Assembly (NCBI GenBank): GCA_000381565.1
Contig: KB906724.1
Span: 2,358,801-2,422,800, forward strand
DNA length: 64,000 nt
From: Oxalobacteraceae bacterium AB_14
GTDB lineage: Bacteria; Pseudomonadota; Gammaproteobacteria; Burkholderiales; Burkholderiaceae_D
Direction: 5' to 3'
In this document: positions 29,157 to 38,934 of the stretch, in pieces
How positions within the stretch are numbered: the stretch's first letter is position 1
Layout: every line of letters starts with the position of its first letter
The notes under the pieces: generated by a model
What the model was told of the DNA's origin: nothing
Database searches by the model: none
The model's input: the letters and a program-made list of their open reading frames with translations, nothing else
Made by a program: the position numbers and the translations under genes

Positions 29157-31739
29157 TTATACCTTGATCGCGTCCAGCAGGTCGGTTTCGAGCTGGATCT
29201 GGCTGCGGGCGTTGTTGAGTGTGGCGCCGTCGATCAGGAACACGTCCTCGACGCGCTCGCCCAGAGTCATCACCTTGGCCGTGTGCAGGTTGATCTTGTA
29301 CTTGGTGAGCACGTTGGCGATCGAGTACAGCAGGCCGGTGCGGTCGTTGGCCGCCACCGACAGCAGGTAGTACTGGCCGCGCTCGTCCGGGCGCAGGTCG
29401 ACCGTCGGCTGGATCGGGAAGGTGCGCGACAGGCGCGACAGGCGGCCCTTGCCGGGCGCCGGCAGCGGCTCCGGGTTGCTCAGCAGCGCGCACAGCTCGT
29501 GCTCGATCAGGCTGATGATGTCGCGGTAGCTCTTGGCGAAGCTCTGCTCGGTGACCAGGAAGGTGTCGAGCGCGTAGCCGTGGCGCGTGGTGTGGATCTT
29601 GGCGTCGAGGATGCTGAAGTTCTTGCGGTCGAAGTAGCTGCAGATGCGCGCGAACAGGTCCGGCTGGTCCCTGATGTAGACGGCGATCTGCAAGCCTTCG
29701 CCGATCGGCGCCAGGCGGCACTTGACCACCGGCTTGTCGCTGGTGAAGCGGTCGTACAGCGCGCGCGTCTGCCAGGCGATGTCGGAGGCGTCGTGGCGCA
29801 GGAAGTAGGCGACGTCGAGCTGCTTCCAGAACGCTTCGTGCGCGTCCGGCGGCAGGCCGTACAGGCGCAAGGTGGCCAGCGCTTCCTGCTGGCGGTGCTT
29901 CAGTTCGTGGTCGGCGCTGTGCGGCTCGCCGCCCAGCACGCGCAAGGTGATGCGGTACAGGTCTTCGAGCAGCTTGGCCTTCCAGGCGTTCCACACCTTC
30001 GGGCTGGTGCCGCGGATGTCGGCCACCGTCAGCAGGTACAGCGCGGTCAGGTGGCGCTCGTCCTTGGCCACCTTGGCGAAGGCGGCGATGACGTCCGGGT
30101 CCGACAGGTCCTGCTTCTGCGCGACCTGCGACATGGTCAGGTGGTTCTCGACCAGGAACACCACCAGCTCGGTGTCGTCGGCGCTGACGCCGTGGTCGAG
30201 GCAGAACTGCTCGGCGTCGACCGTGCCCAGCTTGGAGTGGTCGCCGCCGCGGCCCTTGGCGATGTCGTGGAACAGCGCGCCCAGGTACAGCAGCCAAGGC
30301 TGCGGGAAGTTGGCCATCAGCTGGCTGCAGAACGGGTATTCGTGCGCGTGCTCGGCCATCGTGAAGCGGCGCATATTGCGCACCACCATCAGGATGTGCT
30401 GGTCCACCGTGTAGACGTGGAACAGGTCGTGCTGCATCTGGCCGACGATCTTGCGGAAGTTGGGCAGGTAGCGGCCCAGGATCGACAGGTCGTTCATGCG
30501 GCGCAGCGCGTGGATGATGCCCACCGGCGCCTGCATGATGCGCAGGAACAGCGCGCGGTTGACCGGATCGGCGCGGAAGGCGGCGTCGATCTTGAAGCGT
30601 TCGTGCCACAGCGCGCGCATGGTGCGCGAGGTCATGCCCTGCAGCGACGGGCGCTCGGTCATCAGCACGAAGATCTCCAGCATCGCCGACGGCGTGGTGG
30701 CGAAGGTGTCGTCCTCGCTGATGTCGATCAGGCCGTTGACGTCGTTGAAGCGCTCGTTGATGCGCACCGCCACGCCCGATTTCGGGAACAGCCGTTCCTC
30801 GATGTTCTGCAGCAGGATGGTGTTGAGCTGGGTGACGGTCTTGGCGGCCCAGTAGTAGCGCTGCATCAGGTATTCGCTGGCGCGGCGCATGTTGACGCCG
30901 CTGCCGGTGGCCTGCAGGCCCAGCGATTCGGCGATCGCGGTCTGGACGTCGAACACCAGCCGGTCCTCGCGCCGGCCGGCGTGCAGGTGCAGGCGCACGC
31001 GGATGTCCTTGAAGGCGCGTTCCTTTTCCATCAGCTGCTTGGCCTCGGTCTGCGTGATCAGGCCGCTGGTGGCCAGGGTGCGCCAGGAGTTGGCCAGGCC
31101 GGCGGCCTTGACCATCCACAGGATCACTTGCAGGTCGCGCAGGCCGCCCGGGCTTTCCTTGCAGTTCGGCTCCAGGCTGAAGGCGGTGTCTTCGTATTTG
31201 GCGTGGCGCTGGCGCATCTCCAGCACCTTGGCGTGGTAGAAGGCGCGCGGGTCCATCGCCGCCTGGTAGCGCTGCTGCAGCTGCTCGAACAGCGGCTGGT
31301 CGCCGCAGATCAGGCGCGCTTCCAGCAGGCTGGTCTGCACCGTGATGTCGGCCGCCGATTCGCTCAGGCACTCGTCCACCGTGCGGATGCTGTGGCCGAT
31401 CTCCAGGCCCAGGTCCCACAGCAGCTGCACCAGCTCTTCCAGCTTGCCGGTGGTGGTGGCGTCCGGCGCCTGTTCCAGCAGGATCAAGAGGTCGACGTCG
31501 GAATAGGGGAACAGCTCGCCGCGGCCGTAGCCGCCGACGCCGACCAGCGCGGTGTTGGCCGGCAGCCGGGCTGCATGCCAGGCCGTGGTCAGCACCGCGT
31601 CGACGCTCTGGCGCAGGCTGCGCAGCAGCTTCTCCGGCATGCCGTCGGCCTGGAAGCCGGCGATGACGACCTGGCGGTCGGCCTTCAGCTGGCGCTTCAG
31701 TTGTTCGCGCAGTTCCTTCTTCATCGCCGCCGTCGTCAT
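29157..31739 (-). CDS. glnD: PII uridylyltransferase / uridylyl-removing enzyme GlnD
   Basis: An 860-residue bifunctional enzyme that adds or removes UMP on PII proteins in response to glutamine, the main nitrogen sensor. The nucleotidyltransferase motif GVGGYGRGELFPYSDVD (residues 67-83) ends with the catalytic Asp pair. An HD domain with LFHDIAKGRGGDHS carries the removing activity, and two C-terminal ACT domains (about residues 670-860) bind glutamine. It starts seven bases after map, so the two are cotranscribed. Confidence 0.96.
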   Translation of the reverse strand: MTTAAMKKELREQLKRQLKADRQVVIAGFQADGMPEKLLRSLRQSVDAVLTTAWHAARLPANTALVGVGGYGRGELFPYSDVDLLILLEQAPDATTTGKLEELVQLLWDLGLEIGHSIRTVDECLSESAADITVQTSLLEARLICGDQPLFEQLQQRYQAAMDPRAFYHAKVLEMRQRHAKYEDTAFSLEPNCKESPGGLRDLQVILWMVKAAGLANSWRTLATSGLITQTEAKQLMEKERAFKDIRVRLHLHAGRREDRLVFDVQTAIAESLGLQATGSGVNMRRASEYLMQRYYWAAKTVTQLNTILLQNIEERLFPKSGVAVRINERFNDVNGLIDISEDDTFATTPSAMLEIFVLMTERPSLQGMTSRTMRALWHERFKIDAAFRADPVNRALFLRIMQAPVGIIHALRRMNDLSILGRYLPNFRKIVGQMQHDLFHVYTVDQHILMVVRNMRRFTMAEHAHEYPFCSQLMANFPQPWLLYLGALFHDIAKGRGGDHSKLGTVDAEQFCLDHGVSADDTELVVFLVENHLTMSQVAQKQDLSDPDVIAAFAKVAKDERHLTALYLLTVADIRGTSPKVWNAWKAKLLEDLYRITLRVLGGEPHSADHELKHRQQEALATLRLYGLPPDAHEAFWKQLDVAYFLRHDASDIAWQTRALYDRFTSDKPVVKCRLAPIGEGLQIAVYIRDQPDLFARICSYFDRKNFSILDAKIHTTRHGYALDTFLVTEQSFAKSYRDIISLIEHELCALLSNPEPLPAPGKGRLSRLSRTFPIQPTVDLRPDERGQYYLLSVAANDRTGLLYSIANVLTKYKINLHTAKVMTLGERVEDVFLIDGATLNNARSQIQLETDLLDAIKV

Positions 31740-31746
31740 GCGCGGC

Positions 31747-32580
31747 TTAGGCAGGCGTCAGCGAAGCTGGCGCGCGCACGTCGGTGATGAAGGCCGGCGG
31801 CGGCGGGCTGCCGGCCGACAGCGTCAGCACCTCATAGCCGGTCTCGGTGACCAGGATGGTGTGTTCCCACTGGGCCGAAAGGCTGCGGTCCTTGGTTTTG
31901 ATGGTCCAGCCGTCGCCCATTTCGCGGATCTCGCGCTTGCCGGCGTTGATCATCGGCTCGATGGTGAAGATCATGCCGGCCTGCAGCTCGTCCAGCGTGC
32001 CGGGACGGCCGTAGTGCAGCACCTGCGGCTCTTCGTGGAAGATCTTGCCGATGCCGTGGCCGCAGAATTCGCGCACCACGCTGTAGCCGGCTTTTTCCGC
32101 ATGCTGCTGGATCACGTGGCCGATGTCGCCCAGGTGCGCGCCGGCCTTGACCTTGGCGATGCCCAGCCACATGCATTCGTAGGTGATGTCGGACAGGCGC
32201 TTGGCCAGGATCGACGGCTCGCCGATGAAGAACATGCGGCTGTTGTCGCCATGGTAGCCGTCCTTGATGACGGTGATGTCGAGGTTGACCACGTCGCCGT
32301 TCTTGAGCACCTTGTCGCCCGGGATGCCATGGCAGATGACGTCGTTGACCGAGGTGCAGATGGCCTTGGGGTAGGGCGTGTAGCCCGGCGGGCAGTAGTT
32401 CAGCGGCGCCGGGATGGTGCCCTGGACGTTGACCATGTATTCGTGGCAGAGGCGATCCAGTTCGCCGGTGGTCACGCCCGGCTTGACGAAGGGCGTGATG
32501 TAGTCCAGCACTTCGGAGCCCAGGCGGCCGGCCACGCGCATGCCGGCGATATCTTCGGCGGATTTAATGGAAATAGACAT
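31747..32580 (-). CDS. map: Type I methionine aminopeptidase
   Basis: A 277-residue metalloenzyme removing the initiator Met from new proteins. Segments include CTSVNDVICHGIP, VNLDITVIKDGYHGD with metal-binding Asp residues, EFCGHGIGKIFHEEP with a ligand His, and FTIEPMIN. I use ATG 32580 (MSISIKSAED); a TTG 12 bases upstream is possible but no ribosome binding site supports either clearly. map is divergent from the rpsB block, the usual arrangement in proteobacteria, but here separated by a PEP-CTERM gene. Confidence 0.93.
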   Translation of the reverse strand: MSISIKSAEDIAGMRVAGRLGSEVLDYITPFVKPGVTTGELDRLCHEYMVNVQGTIPAPLNYCPPGYTPYPKAICTSVNDVICHGIPGDKVLKNGDVVNLDITVIKDGYHGDNSRMFFIGEPSILAKRLSDITYECMWLGIAKVKAGAHLGDIGHVIQQHAEKAGYSVVREFCGHGIGKIFHEEPQVLHYGRPGTLDELQAGMIFTIEPMINAGKREIREMGDGWTIKTKDRSLSAQWEHTILVTETGYEVLTLSAGSPPPPAFITDVRAPASLTPA

Positions 32581-32664
32581 AATGGATCGCAATCAGCAAG
32601 GTAAACGGTAAAAACGCAGGCGGCGAGCGGATCGGATCAGCTCGCGGCGTGCAAATATGTTGAA

Positions 32665-32670
32665 ATTATA
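32665..32670 (-). promoter_or_regulatory. Candidate -10 box of map-glnD
   Basis: A perfect TATAAT on the minus strand about 85 bases before the map start. No good -35 lies 17 bases upstream; a GC-rich hairpin (32677-32691) does instead and might be the end of the PEP-CTERM transcript. Confidence 0.3.
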
Positions 32671-32729
32671 AACGACGCGGGGCGGCCCCGCTCGGGAATG
32701 CAGGGATGGTGCCCGGCGCGGCGGGCGCC

Positions 32730-33542
32730 TCAGCCCCGGCGCGCGGCGCCGGGCCGGCGCCGCGCGACCGCCCCGAGCAGGGCGAGGCCGGCCAGCAGCA
32801 TGGCCCAGGTGTCGGCTTCGGGCACCGGGGTGGCGATGGGCAGGGTGCCGTCGTCGTCATGGAAGGTGCCGGGGAGCGGGAAGGCGCCGCCGTCGGCCAG
32901 GGGGTCGGGCGTGTCGTCTTCATTGAGCTCGAGCACTTGCACGCCTCCCGGCTGGCGGCCGCGCTGGGCCGCATTGTCGGCGGCCTGGCGCTGCTGGGCG
33001 TCGTGCTTGGCTGCCTCCTCTTCGCTCAATTCTTCGGGCTCGCGCGGATCGGCGTCGGCCAGCCCCAGGTCCTTGGCGCCGAGCTTGTCGCCCAGTTTTG
33101 CGGCGACCGGCGGCGGCGCGGCCGGCGCCTTGGCGACGGCCGGCAGGCGCTTGATGCGGCTGACGTTGCCGCAAATCTTGGGCACCAGGATGCAGTGCTG
33201 GTCGACGCAGTAGACCGCCCCCGGCTCCTGGCGCTTCGCGCTCCATTTGCCGCGGGTGACGGTGGCGCACACCGAGGCGGCGCCAAAGTGCATGTCGCGG
33301 ATGGCTGGATCGTACAGGTTCTTGCCGCTGATGCCGTCGCGGGTGATGGTGACCTGGTCGTCGGACTGGCCTTCCTCCAGGCGGCGCTTGAGCGTGCCGC
33401 GCACGGAGGCGGGGATGTCGGTGTAGCGGTCGATGGCGGCGGCGGTCTTGCCGGTGTAGGGGTTGACGCCAGGGTGATCCCAGGAGCAACTTGGCTGAAC
33501 AGTGGAAACTGCGGCTAGCGTCACGGCAAACAGGATGGACAT
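32730..33542 (-). CDS. MHFG-type PEP-CTERM protein
   Basis: A 270-residue exported protein. The N-terminus is a signal peptide (MSILFAVTLAAVSTVQPSCS). Residues about 93-96 read MHFG, followed by a four-Cys region (AASVCATV...AVYCVDQHCILVPKICGN) that marks the MHFG group. A Pro/Ala/Glu-rich, acidic linker leads to the C-terminal sorting tail: VPEADTWAMLLAGLALLG then ARRR, so the tripeptide is PEA rather than PEP. Exosortase would cleave there and release it to the surface; the exosortase gene is not in the window. Function unknown. Confidence 0.8.
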   Translation of the reverse strand: MSILFAVTLAAVSTVQPSCSWDHPGVNPYTGKTAAAIDRYTDIPASVRGTLKRRLEEGQSDDQVTITRDGISGKNLYDPAIRDMHFGAASVCATVTRGKWSAKRQEPGAVYCVDQHCILVPKICGNVSRIKRLPAVAKAPAAPPPVAAKLGDKLGAKDLGLADADPREPEELSEEEAAKHDAQQRQAADNAAQRGRQPGGVQVLELNEDDTPDPLADGGAFPLPGTFHDDDGTLPIATPVPEADTWAMLLAGLALLGAVARRRPGAARRG

Positions 33543-33922
33543 GGGGCGAACCTTCGGCGATGTAGTAGATACGGAATAATTATTAACAATATGTAATTTT
33601 AGTTTTCGTCATGATATTACAAAATAATTACTTGTGCTCAAAACGACAGCTTTTTTATTTGTAACAAGAGATGACGGTGCGAAAAATGCGCCGCCGTGTG
33701 CCATGGTGGTGCGCCGCACCAGAGTGGGGCGACGGCGGTGCGCAGGCGTACAGTGCTTGCCTAAGTGGCTGTTTTCAGGGTAGAATCTCGGGTTGCTTGA
33801 ATTCGGTTTTGAGCAATGTTGTATAAATCCCGTGGAAATCCACATTAATAAACGCGAATCCGGTCGACAAGGGTGCCTATATGGTGACTGATCGGATTCC
33901 AGACCCAACCCTGGAGTTTAAT
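33543..33922. other. Divergent region upstream of rpsB
   Basis: The stretch holds an AT-rich patch (about 33575-33665), unusual for this GC-rich DNA and lying between the PEP-CTERM gene and rpsB. The rpsB promoter (33757-33786) and a leader of about 130 bases follow. A short frame with ATG at 33881 reads into rpsB but has no ribosome binding site. Confidence 0.5.
33757..33786 (+). promoter_or_regulatory. Promoter of rpsB
   Basis: TTGCCT (33757-33762) and TAGAAT (33781-33786) with an 18-base spacer match sigma70 boxes well. It gives a leader of about 130 bases. A second, weaker candidate with TATAAA (33822-33827) lies downstream. In many proteobacteria S2 represses its own operon through this leader; that is not shown here. 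Confidence 0.55.
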
Positions 33923-34675
33923 ATGTCCGTAACTATGCGCGAAATGCTGGAAGCCGGTGTCCACTTCGGTCACCAAACCCGTTTCTGGAACCCAAAGATG
34001 GCGCCGTTCATCTTCGGCCACCGCAACAAGATCCATATCATCAACTTGGAAAAGACGATGGGTATGTATCAAGAAGCGATGAAGCACGTGAAACAAGTTG
34101 CTTCGAACCGTGGCACCATCCTGATGGTCGGCACCAAGCGTCAAGCGCGCGAGATCATTGCTGCTGAAGCGGCACGCGCAGGCGTTCCTTTCGTCGACCA
34201 GCGTTGGTTGGGCGGCATGCTGACCAACTTCAAGACCATCAAGACCTCGATCAAGCGCCTGAAAGACATGGAAGCGACGATCGAAGACGGTTCGGTTGAG
34301 AAGCTGTCGAAAAAAGAAGCGCTGATGTTCCAACGCGAAATGGTCAAGCTGCAAAAATCGATCGGCGGCATCAAGGACATGGGCGGCGTTCCTGACGCAA
34401 TCTTCGTCGTTGACGTTGGCTACCATAAAGGCGCCATCACCGAAGCCGCAAAACTGGGCATCCCAGTTATCGGCGTGGTCGATACCAACCACTCGCCAGA
34501 AGGCGTTCAGTTCGTCATTCCAGGCAACGACGACTCGTCGAAAGCCATCACTCTGTACGCCCGCGGCGTGGCAGATGCGATCCTGGAAGGCCGTGCTGCT
34601 GCCGGTAACGAAGTAGTTGAAATGGTTAAAGCTGCAGCTGGCGACGAATTCGTCGAAGTTTCCGAACAGGCTTAA
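33923..34675 (+). CDS. rpsB: 30S ribosomal protein S2
   Basis: A 250-residue S2 with typical segments [22 protein letters not shown] and [14 protein letters not shown], and [24 protein letters not shown] start it at 33923 because GGAG lies eight bases upstream and the N-terminus MSVTMREML is conserved. Its codon use is less GC-extreme than neighbouring genes, as expected for a highly expressed gene. A strong terminator follows, separating it partly from tsf. Confidence 0.97.
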   Translation: MSVTMREMLEAGVHFGHQTRFWNPKMAPFIFGHRNKIHIINLEKTMGMYQEAMKHVKQVASNRGTILMVGTKRQAREIIAAEAARAGVPFVDQRWLGGMLTNFKTIKTSIKRLKDMEATIEDGSVEKLSKKEALMFQREMVKLQKSIGGIKDMGGVPDAIFVVDVGYHKGAITEAAKLGIPVIGVVDTNHSPEGVQFVIPGNDDSSKAITLYARGVADAILEGRAAAGNEVVEMVKAAAGDEFVEVSEQA

Positions 34676-34697
34676 ACGTTCGTAACAAGCTGCAAGG

Positions 34698-34731
34698 AAA
34701 AAGGGGTGGCCAACAGCTCCCCCTTTTTTTT
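34698..34731 (+). terminator. Intrinsic terminator between rpsB and tsf
   Basis: AAAAAGGGG pairs with CCCC followed by eight T's around a loop of about twelve bases. It would reduce tsf expression relative to rpsB. Confidence 0.8.
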
Positions 34732-34738
34732 AACGTAA

Positions 34739-34761
34739 GTGGTTTGAGCAGCGCTCACCAC
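34739..34761. promoter_or_regulatory. Hairpin upstream of tsf
   Basis: GTGGT-TT-GAGC-AGC-GCTC-ACCAC forms a nine-pair stem with a two-base bulge. It sits between the rpsB terminator and the tsf ribosome binding site, so it is a possible control element for tsf. Confidence 0.35.
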
Positions 34762-34792
34762 CCCACCCGAACACCGAATACAGGAGAATCAC

Positions 34793-35704
34793 ATGGCAGC
34801 TATTACTGCAGCAATGGTAGGCGAACTGCGCGCGAAGACTGACGCGCCTATGATGGAATGCAAAAAGGCACTGACCGAAGCCGAAGGCGACATGGGTCGT
34901 GCTGAAGAGATCCTGCGCGTCAAGCTGGGCGGCAAGGCATCGAAAGCATCGGCACGCATCACCGCCGAAGGCGTGGTGGCTACCTTCATCGCCGGCGGCG
35001 TAGGCGCGCTGGTTGAAGTCAACTCCGAAACCGACTTCGTCGCGAAGAACGACGACTTCCTGGCCCTGGCCAACAACGCCGCACGCCTGGTTGTCGAGCA
35101 CAACCCTGCCGACGTCGCCGCCCTGCTGGCACTGCCGCTGGACGGCAAGACCCTGGACGAAGTACGCGCAGCACTGATCGGCAAGATCGGCGAAAACATG
35201 TCGATCCGCCGCTTCCAGCGTTTCGAAACCACCGGCAAGCTGGCTTCCTACCTGCACGGCGCGCGCATCGGCGTGATCGTCGACTTCGAAGGCGCCGACG
35301 AGCAAGTTGGCAAAGACGTGGCCATGCACATCGCCGCGATGAAGCCAGTGTCGCTGTCGTCCGAGCAGGTTCCGGCGGAATTGATTGAAAAAGAGCGTTC
35401 GGTTGCAAAACTGAAAGCCGAAGAAGATGCGGCCAAAGCCGTTGCCGAAGGCAAGCCGGCGCAATCGCCGGAAATCCTGGCCAAGCGCCTGGAAGGCTCG
35501 GTACAGAAGTACCTGAAGGAAGTATCGCTGCTGAACCAGGCTTTCGTGAAAAACGACAAGCAATCGATCGAGCAGATGCTGAAAGAGAAATCGACCACCG
35601 TGAAAGCCTTTGCCATGTACGTGGTAGGCGAGGGCATCGAGAAGAAGGTTGACGACTTCGCCGCAGAAGTAGCCGCACAGATGGCTGCTTCCCAAGGAGC
35701 GTAA
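34793..35704 (+). CDS. tsf: Elongation factor Ts
   Basis: A 303-residue nucleotide exchange factor for EF-Tu. The N-terminal UBA-like domain includes [19 protein letters not shown]; the dimerisation core has [21 protein letters not shown], a family signature. Ribosome binding site is AGGAGA, eight bases before ATG. A terminator follows. Confidence 0.97.
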   Translation: MAAITAAMVGELRAKTDAPMMECKKALTEAEGDMGRAEEILRVKLGGKASKASARITAEGVVATFIAGGVGALVEVNSETDFVAKNDDFLALANNAARLVVEHNPADVAALLALPLDGKTLDEVRAALIGKIGENMSIRRFQRFETTGKLASYLHGARIGVIVDFEGADEQVGKDVAMHIAAMKPVSLSSEQVPAELIEKERSVAKLKAEEDAAKAVAEGKPAQSPEILAKRLEGSVQKYLKEVSLLNQAFVKNDKQSIEQMLKEKSTTVKAFAMYVVGEGIEKKVDDFAAEVAAQMAASQGA

Positions 35705-35712
35705 TACCAAAG

Positions 35713-35739
35713 AAAACGGGCCGAGAGGCCCGTTTTTTT
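35713..35739 (+). terminator. Intrinsic terminator after tsf
   Basis: AAAACGGGCC pairs with GGCCCGTTTTTTT around GAGA, a textbook rho-independent terminator just after the tsf stop codon. Confidence 0.9.
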
Positions 35740-35846
35740 AGCCCGACCAAAGTTTCAAGCAGTACGCAGTCGTTCCCGGCGCCGGCCAAGGTATCATAGG
35801 CGCCGGCAGCCTTACCCGAATAAACCCAACTTAGGAGCCTCGTCTC

Positions 35847-36563
35847 ATGTCAAAACCAGCCTACAAGCGCGTCCTCCTCAAATTGTCCGGCGAAGCCCTG
35901 ATGGGCGATGATCCTTACGGCATCAACCGCGGCACGATCGAACGGATGGTCGCCGACGTGGCGGAGGTCGCGAAACTGGGCGTGGAACTGGCGATCGTCA
36001 TCGGCGGCGGCAACATCTTCCGTGGCGTCGCCCCCGGCGCACAAGGCATGGACCGCGCCACCGCCGACTACATGGGCATGCTGGCCACCGTCATGAATGC
36101 GCTGGCCCTGGCCGACGCGATGCGCCATGTCGGCATCACCGCCCGCGTGATGTCGGCGATCGGCATCGAGCAGGTGGTCGAGCCGTACGTGCGCCCGAAA
36201 GCCCTGCAGTATCTGGAAGAAGGCAAGGTCGTGGTGTTTGCGGCCGGCACCGGCAATCCGTTCTTCACCACCGACACCGCAGCGGCGCTGCGCGGTTCGG
36301 AGATGAGCGCGGAGATCGTGCTCAAGGCCACCAAGGTCGACGGTGTGTACACCGCCGATCCGAAGAAGGATCCGAACGCCACGCTGTACAGCTCCATCAC
36401 TTTCGACGAAGCCATCGCCAAGCACCTGCAGGTCATGGACGCCACCGCCTTCGCGCTGTGCCGCGACCAGAAGCTGCCGATCAAGGTGTTCTCCATCACC
36501 AAGCCGGGCGCGCTGATGCGCGTCATCATGGGCGAGGATGAGGGTACACTGGTTCACGTTTAA
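35847..36563 (+). CDS. pyrH: UMP kinase
   Basis: A 238-residue hexameric kinase converting UMP to UDP for RNA, DNA and sugar-nucleotide synthesis. Motifs [15 protein letters not shown] at the N-terminus, GGGNIFRG for phosphate binding and [13 protein letters not shown] in the C-terminal half are diagnostic. Ribosome binding site TAGGAGCC lies upstream. It starts a new transcription unit after the tsf terminator and precedes frr by 28 bases. Confidence 0.97.
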   Translation: MSKPAYKRVLLKLSGEALMGDDPYGINRGTIERMVADVAEVAKLGVELAIVIGGGNIFRGVAPGAQGMDRATADYMGMLATVMNALALADAMRHVGITARVMSAIGIEQVVEPYVRPKALQYLEEGKVVVFAAGTGNPFFTTDTAAALRGSEMSAEIVLKATKVDGVYTADPKKDPNATLYSSITFDEAIAKHLQVMDATAFALCRDQKLPIKVFSITKPGALMRVIMGEDEGTLVHV

Positions 36564-36591
36564 ACAATATTTCGATTACAGGAGAGCAGCA

Positions 36592-37152
36592 ATGTCCGTA
36601 GCTGACGTTAAAAAAAGTGCGCAAGAGCGCATGATCAAATCGCTGGAAACCTTGCGCGCCGATCTGGCCAAGGTTCGTACCGGCCGCGCCCACACCGGCA
36701 TCCTGGACCATGTGCAGGTCGAGTACTACGGTTCGCCGACCGCGCTGACCCAGGTCGCCAACGTGACCCTGATCGACGCCCGCACCATCGGTGTGCAGCC
36801 GTTCGAGAAGAAGATGGCCGCCACCATCGAGAAAGCCATCCGCGACGCCGACCTGGGCCTGAACCCGTCGTCGCAGGGCGACATGATCCGCGTGCCGACC
36901 CCGCCGCTGACCGAGGAGCGCCGCAAGGAAATGGTCAAGCTGGTCAAGAGCGAGGCGGAAGACGCGAAAATCGCCGTCCGCAACATCCGCCGCGACGCCA
37001 ATGAAGGCATGAAAAAGCTGGTCAAGGACAAGGCGATCTCGGAAGACGACGAGCGCCGCGGCACCGACGAGGTGCAGAAGCTGACCGACAAGTTCATCGT
37101 TGACATCGACAAGATGGTCGCCGAGAAAGAAAAGGAAGTTCTGACGGTTTAA
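36592..37152 (+). CDS. frr: Ribosome recycling factor
   Basis: A 186-residue protein that, with EF-G, splits post-termination ribosomes. Recognised from [20 protein letters not shown], the [17 protein letters not shown] segment and the terminal helix. I start it at 36592, behind AGGAGAGCAGCA. The usual pyrH-frr-uppS order is kept. Confidence 0.97.
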   Translation: MSVADVKKSAQERMIKSLETLRADLAKVRTGRAHTGILDHVQVEYYGSPTALTQVANVTLIDARTIGVQPFEKKMAATIEKAIRDADLGLNPSSQGDMIRVPTPPLTEERRKEMVKLVKSEAEDAKIAVRNIRRDANEGMKKLVKDKAISEDDERRGTDEVQKLTDKFIVDIDKMVAEKEKEVLTV

Positions 37153-37174
37153 GCCACCGCCGGCCTTCGACCCC

Positions 37175-37267
37175 GTCATTTCCCCCACTGGCGGAAATGA
37201 CTTCCCGCGAAAGCGGGAATCCATGCTGAGCTAACGTTCCATGGATTCCCGCCTGCGCGGGAATGAC
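37175..37267. repeat. Dispersed palindromic repeat, copy 3 (three units)
   Basis: A degenerate unit GTCATTTCCC...GGAAATGAC (37175-37201) is fused to two further units: TTCCCGCGAAAGCGGGAATCCAT and the inverted ATGGATTCCCGC...GCGGGAATGAC. It lies between frr and uppS and may double as a transcription-attenuating structure. Confidence 0.85.
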
Positions 37268-37332
37268 GTTTCAAGCGTCTTGTCTTTTTGCGCCACACCT
37301 GCAATACTTTATACTTTGGCACCAAAGTTTTC

Positions 37333-38085
37333 ATGAAATATACGAGTTCGACTACTGAGGTTCCAGATGCGCCGTCGGTGCCGCGCCATGTCGCGATCAT
37401 CATGGATGGCAATGGCCGCTGGGCCACCAAACGCTACCTGCCGCGCGTTGCCGGCCACGTCAAGGGCGTGGACGCCGTGCGCACCGTGGTCGAGGCCTGC
37501 GCCCGCCGCGGCGTCGAGTACCTGACCCTGTTCGCCTTCAGCTCCGAAAACTGGCGCCGCCCGGAAGAGGAAGTGTCGCTGCTGATGCGCCTGTTCGTGA
37601 CGGCGCTGGACCGCGAAGTGTCCAAGCTGCACGCCAATAACATCCGCCTCAAGGTGGTCGGCGACCTGACCCGCTTCGACGACAAGCTGCAAGGCATGAT
37701 CGCCAGCGCCGAGCGCAAGACCGCCAACAACACCCGCATGACCGTCACCGTGTGCGCCAACTATGGCGGCCGCTGGGACATCATGCAGGCGGTCGGCCAG
37801 ATGGTGGCCGCCCATCCCGGCGCCGCCAGCTTCAGCGAGGAGCAGCTGGCGCCGCACCTGGCGATGGCCTATGCGCCCGAGCCCGACCTGTTCATCCGCA
37901 CCGGCGGCGAACAGCGCATCTCCAATTTCCTGCTGTGGCAGCTCGCCTACACCGAACTGTTCTTCACCGATACCTACTGGCCCGATTTCTCGATCGAGAG
38001 CCTCGACGAGGCGATTGCCTCCTACCAGCACCGGGAACGCCGCTTCGGCCGCACCGGCGCGCAACTGGCGGAAAAGAAAAGCTGA
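37333..38085 (+). CDS. uppS: Undecaprenyl diphosphate synthase
   Basis: A 250-residue cis-prenyltransferase making the C55 carrier lipid for peptidoglycan and O-antigen. The substrate motif [12 protein letters not shown] lies near residues 22-33, followed by [31 protein letters not shown] and the C-terminal [16 protein letters not shown] use ATG 37333; no clear ribosome binding site is visible. Its stop TGA shares one base with the cdsA ATG. Confidence 0.96.
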   Translation: MKYTSSTTEVPDAPSVPRHVAIIMDGNGRWATKRYLPRVAGHVKGVDAVRTVVEACARRGVEYLTLFAFSSENWRRPEEEVSLLMRLFVTALDREVSKLHANNIRLKVVGDLTRFDDKLQGMIASAERKTANNTRMTVTVCANYGGRWDIMQAVGQMVAAHPGAASFSEEQLAPHLAMAYAPEPDLFIRTGGEQRISNFLLWQLAYTELFFTDTYWPDFSIESLDEAIASYQHRERRFGRTGAQLAEKKS

Positions 38086-38924
38086 TGCTGAAAACTAGGA
38101 TTATTACCGCTGTGGTCTTGCTGGCGGTGTTGCTGCCGGTCCTGTTCTTCAACTATTTCCCAGCGTTTGCCGTCGTTGTCACGCTGTTCCTGGGCGCCGC
38201 GATGTGGGAGGGCGCCCGCCTGTTCGGCCTGTCCGCCATGCGCGCGCGCGTGGCCGGCGTGGCCGGCGCCGTGCTGTTCGTGTTCCTGCTGCAGCACTCG
38301 GGCAAGCCGGGCGCGCTCAACGCGCTGTTCGGCGCGGCCTGCCTGCTGTGGCTGATCCGCTATGCGCCGTCGCTGGGCCTGGGCCTGCCGCCGCTGGCCG
38401 GCGCCGCCAACTGGTCGCTTTGCCTCACCTTCAGCTTCGCCATCTTCGCCTGCTTCTTCGCCATCGTCAGCCTGTACCAGCACTCGGCGGTGTACCTGCT
38501 GTCGGTGATGGCGCTGGTGTGGATCGCCGACATCGGCGCCTACTTCTCCGGCAAGGCCTTCGGCAAGCGCAAGCTGGCGCCGTCCATCTCGCCGGGCAAG
38601 TCCTGGGAGGGCGCGATCGGCGGCGGCGTCGCCGTGCTGGCGATCGCCTCGCTCAGCGTGCTGCTGGCCGCCGGCCAGCCGTGGCTGCAGGACACCTTCG
38701 CCTTCCAATTGCAGGCGCGCTTCGGCTGGGCCCTGGCCCTGCTGGTGCTGGTGCTGATCGTCGCCGCGTCGGTGATCGGCGACCTGTTCGAATCCCAACT
38801 CAAGCGCCGCGCCGCCATCAAGGACAGCAGCAATCTGCTGCCGGGCCACGGCGGCGTGCTTGACCGTATCGACGCCTTGATCCCGGTCCTGCCGCTGGCC
38901 GCGCTGATCGGCTCCTGGTTCTGA
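38085..38924 (+). CDS. cdsA: Phosphatidate cytidylyltransferase CdsA
   Basis: A 279-residue polytopic membrane enzyme making CDP-diacylglycerol, the branch point of phospholipid synthesis. The C-terminal CDS signature runs [20 protein letters not shown] then GVLDRIDAL, and [12 protein letters not shown] precedes it. About eight membrane helices. The start overlaps the uppS stop (TGATG), so the two are coupled. Confidence 0.94.
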   Translation: MLKTRIITAVVLLAVLLPVLFFNYFPAFAVVVTLFLGAAMWEGARLFGLSAMRARVAGVAGAVLFVFLLQHSGKPGALNALFGAACLLWLIRYAPSLGLGLPPLAGAANWSLCLTFSFAIFACFFAIVSLYQHSAVYLLSVMALVWIADIGAYFSGKAFGKRKLAPSISPGKSWEGAIGGGVAVLAIASLSVLLAAGQPWLQDTFAFQLQARFGWALALLVLVLIVAASVIGDLFESQLKRRAAIKDSSNLLPGHGGVLDRIDALIPVLPLAALIGSWF

Positions 38925-38934
38925 AAGAATAACT

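Noticed and set aside
32581..32592. TTG start giving map four extra residues
   Set aside because: No ribosome binding site and not conserved; MSISIKSAED fits the family.
33881..33922. Upstream extension of rpsB from ATG 33881
   Set aside because: No ribosome binding site, and the added residues are not part of S2; GGAG before ATG 33923 is clear.
37752..38084. Long frame reading through uppS into cdsA
   Set aside because: The upstream part is a shifted frame of uppS; the conserved CdsA start is at 38085, overlapping the uppS stop.
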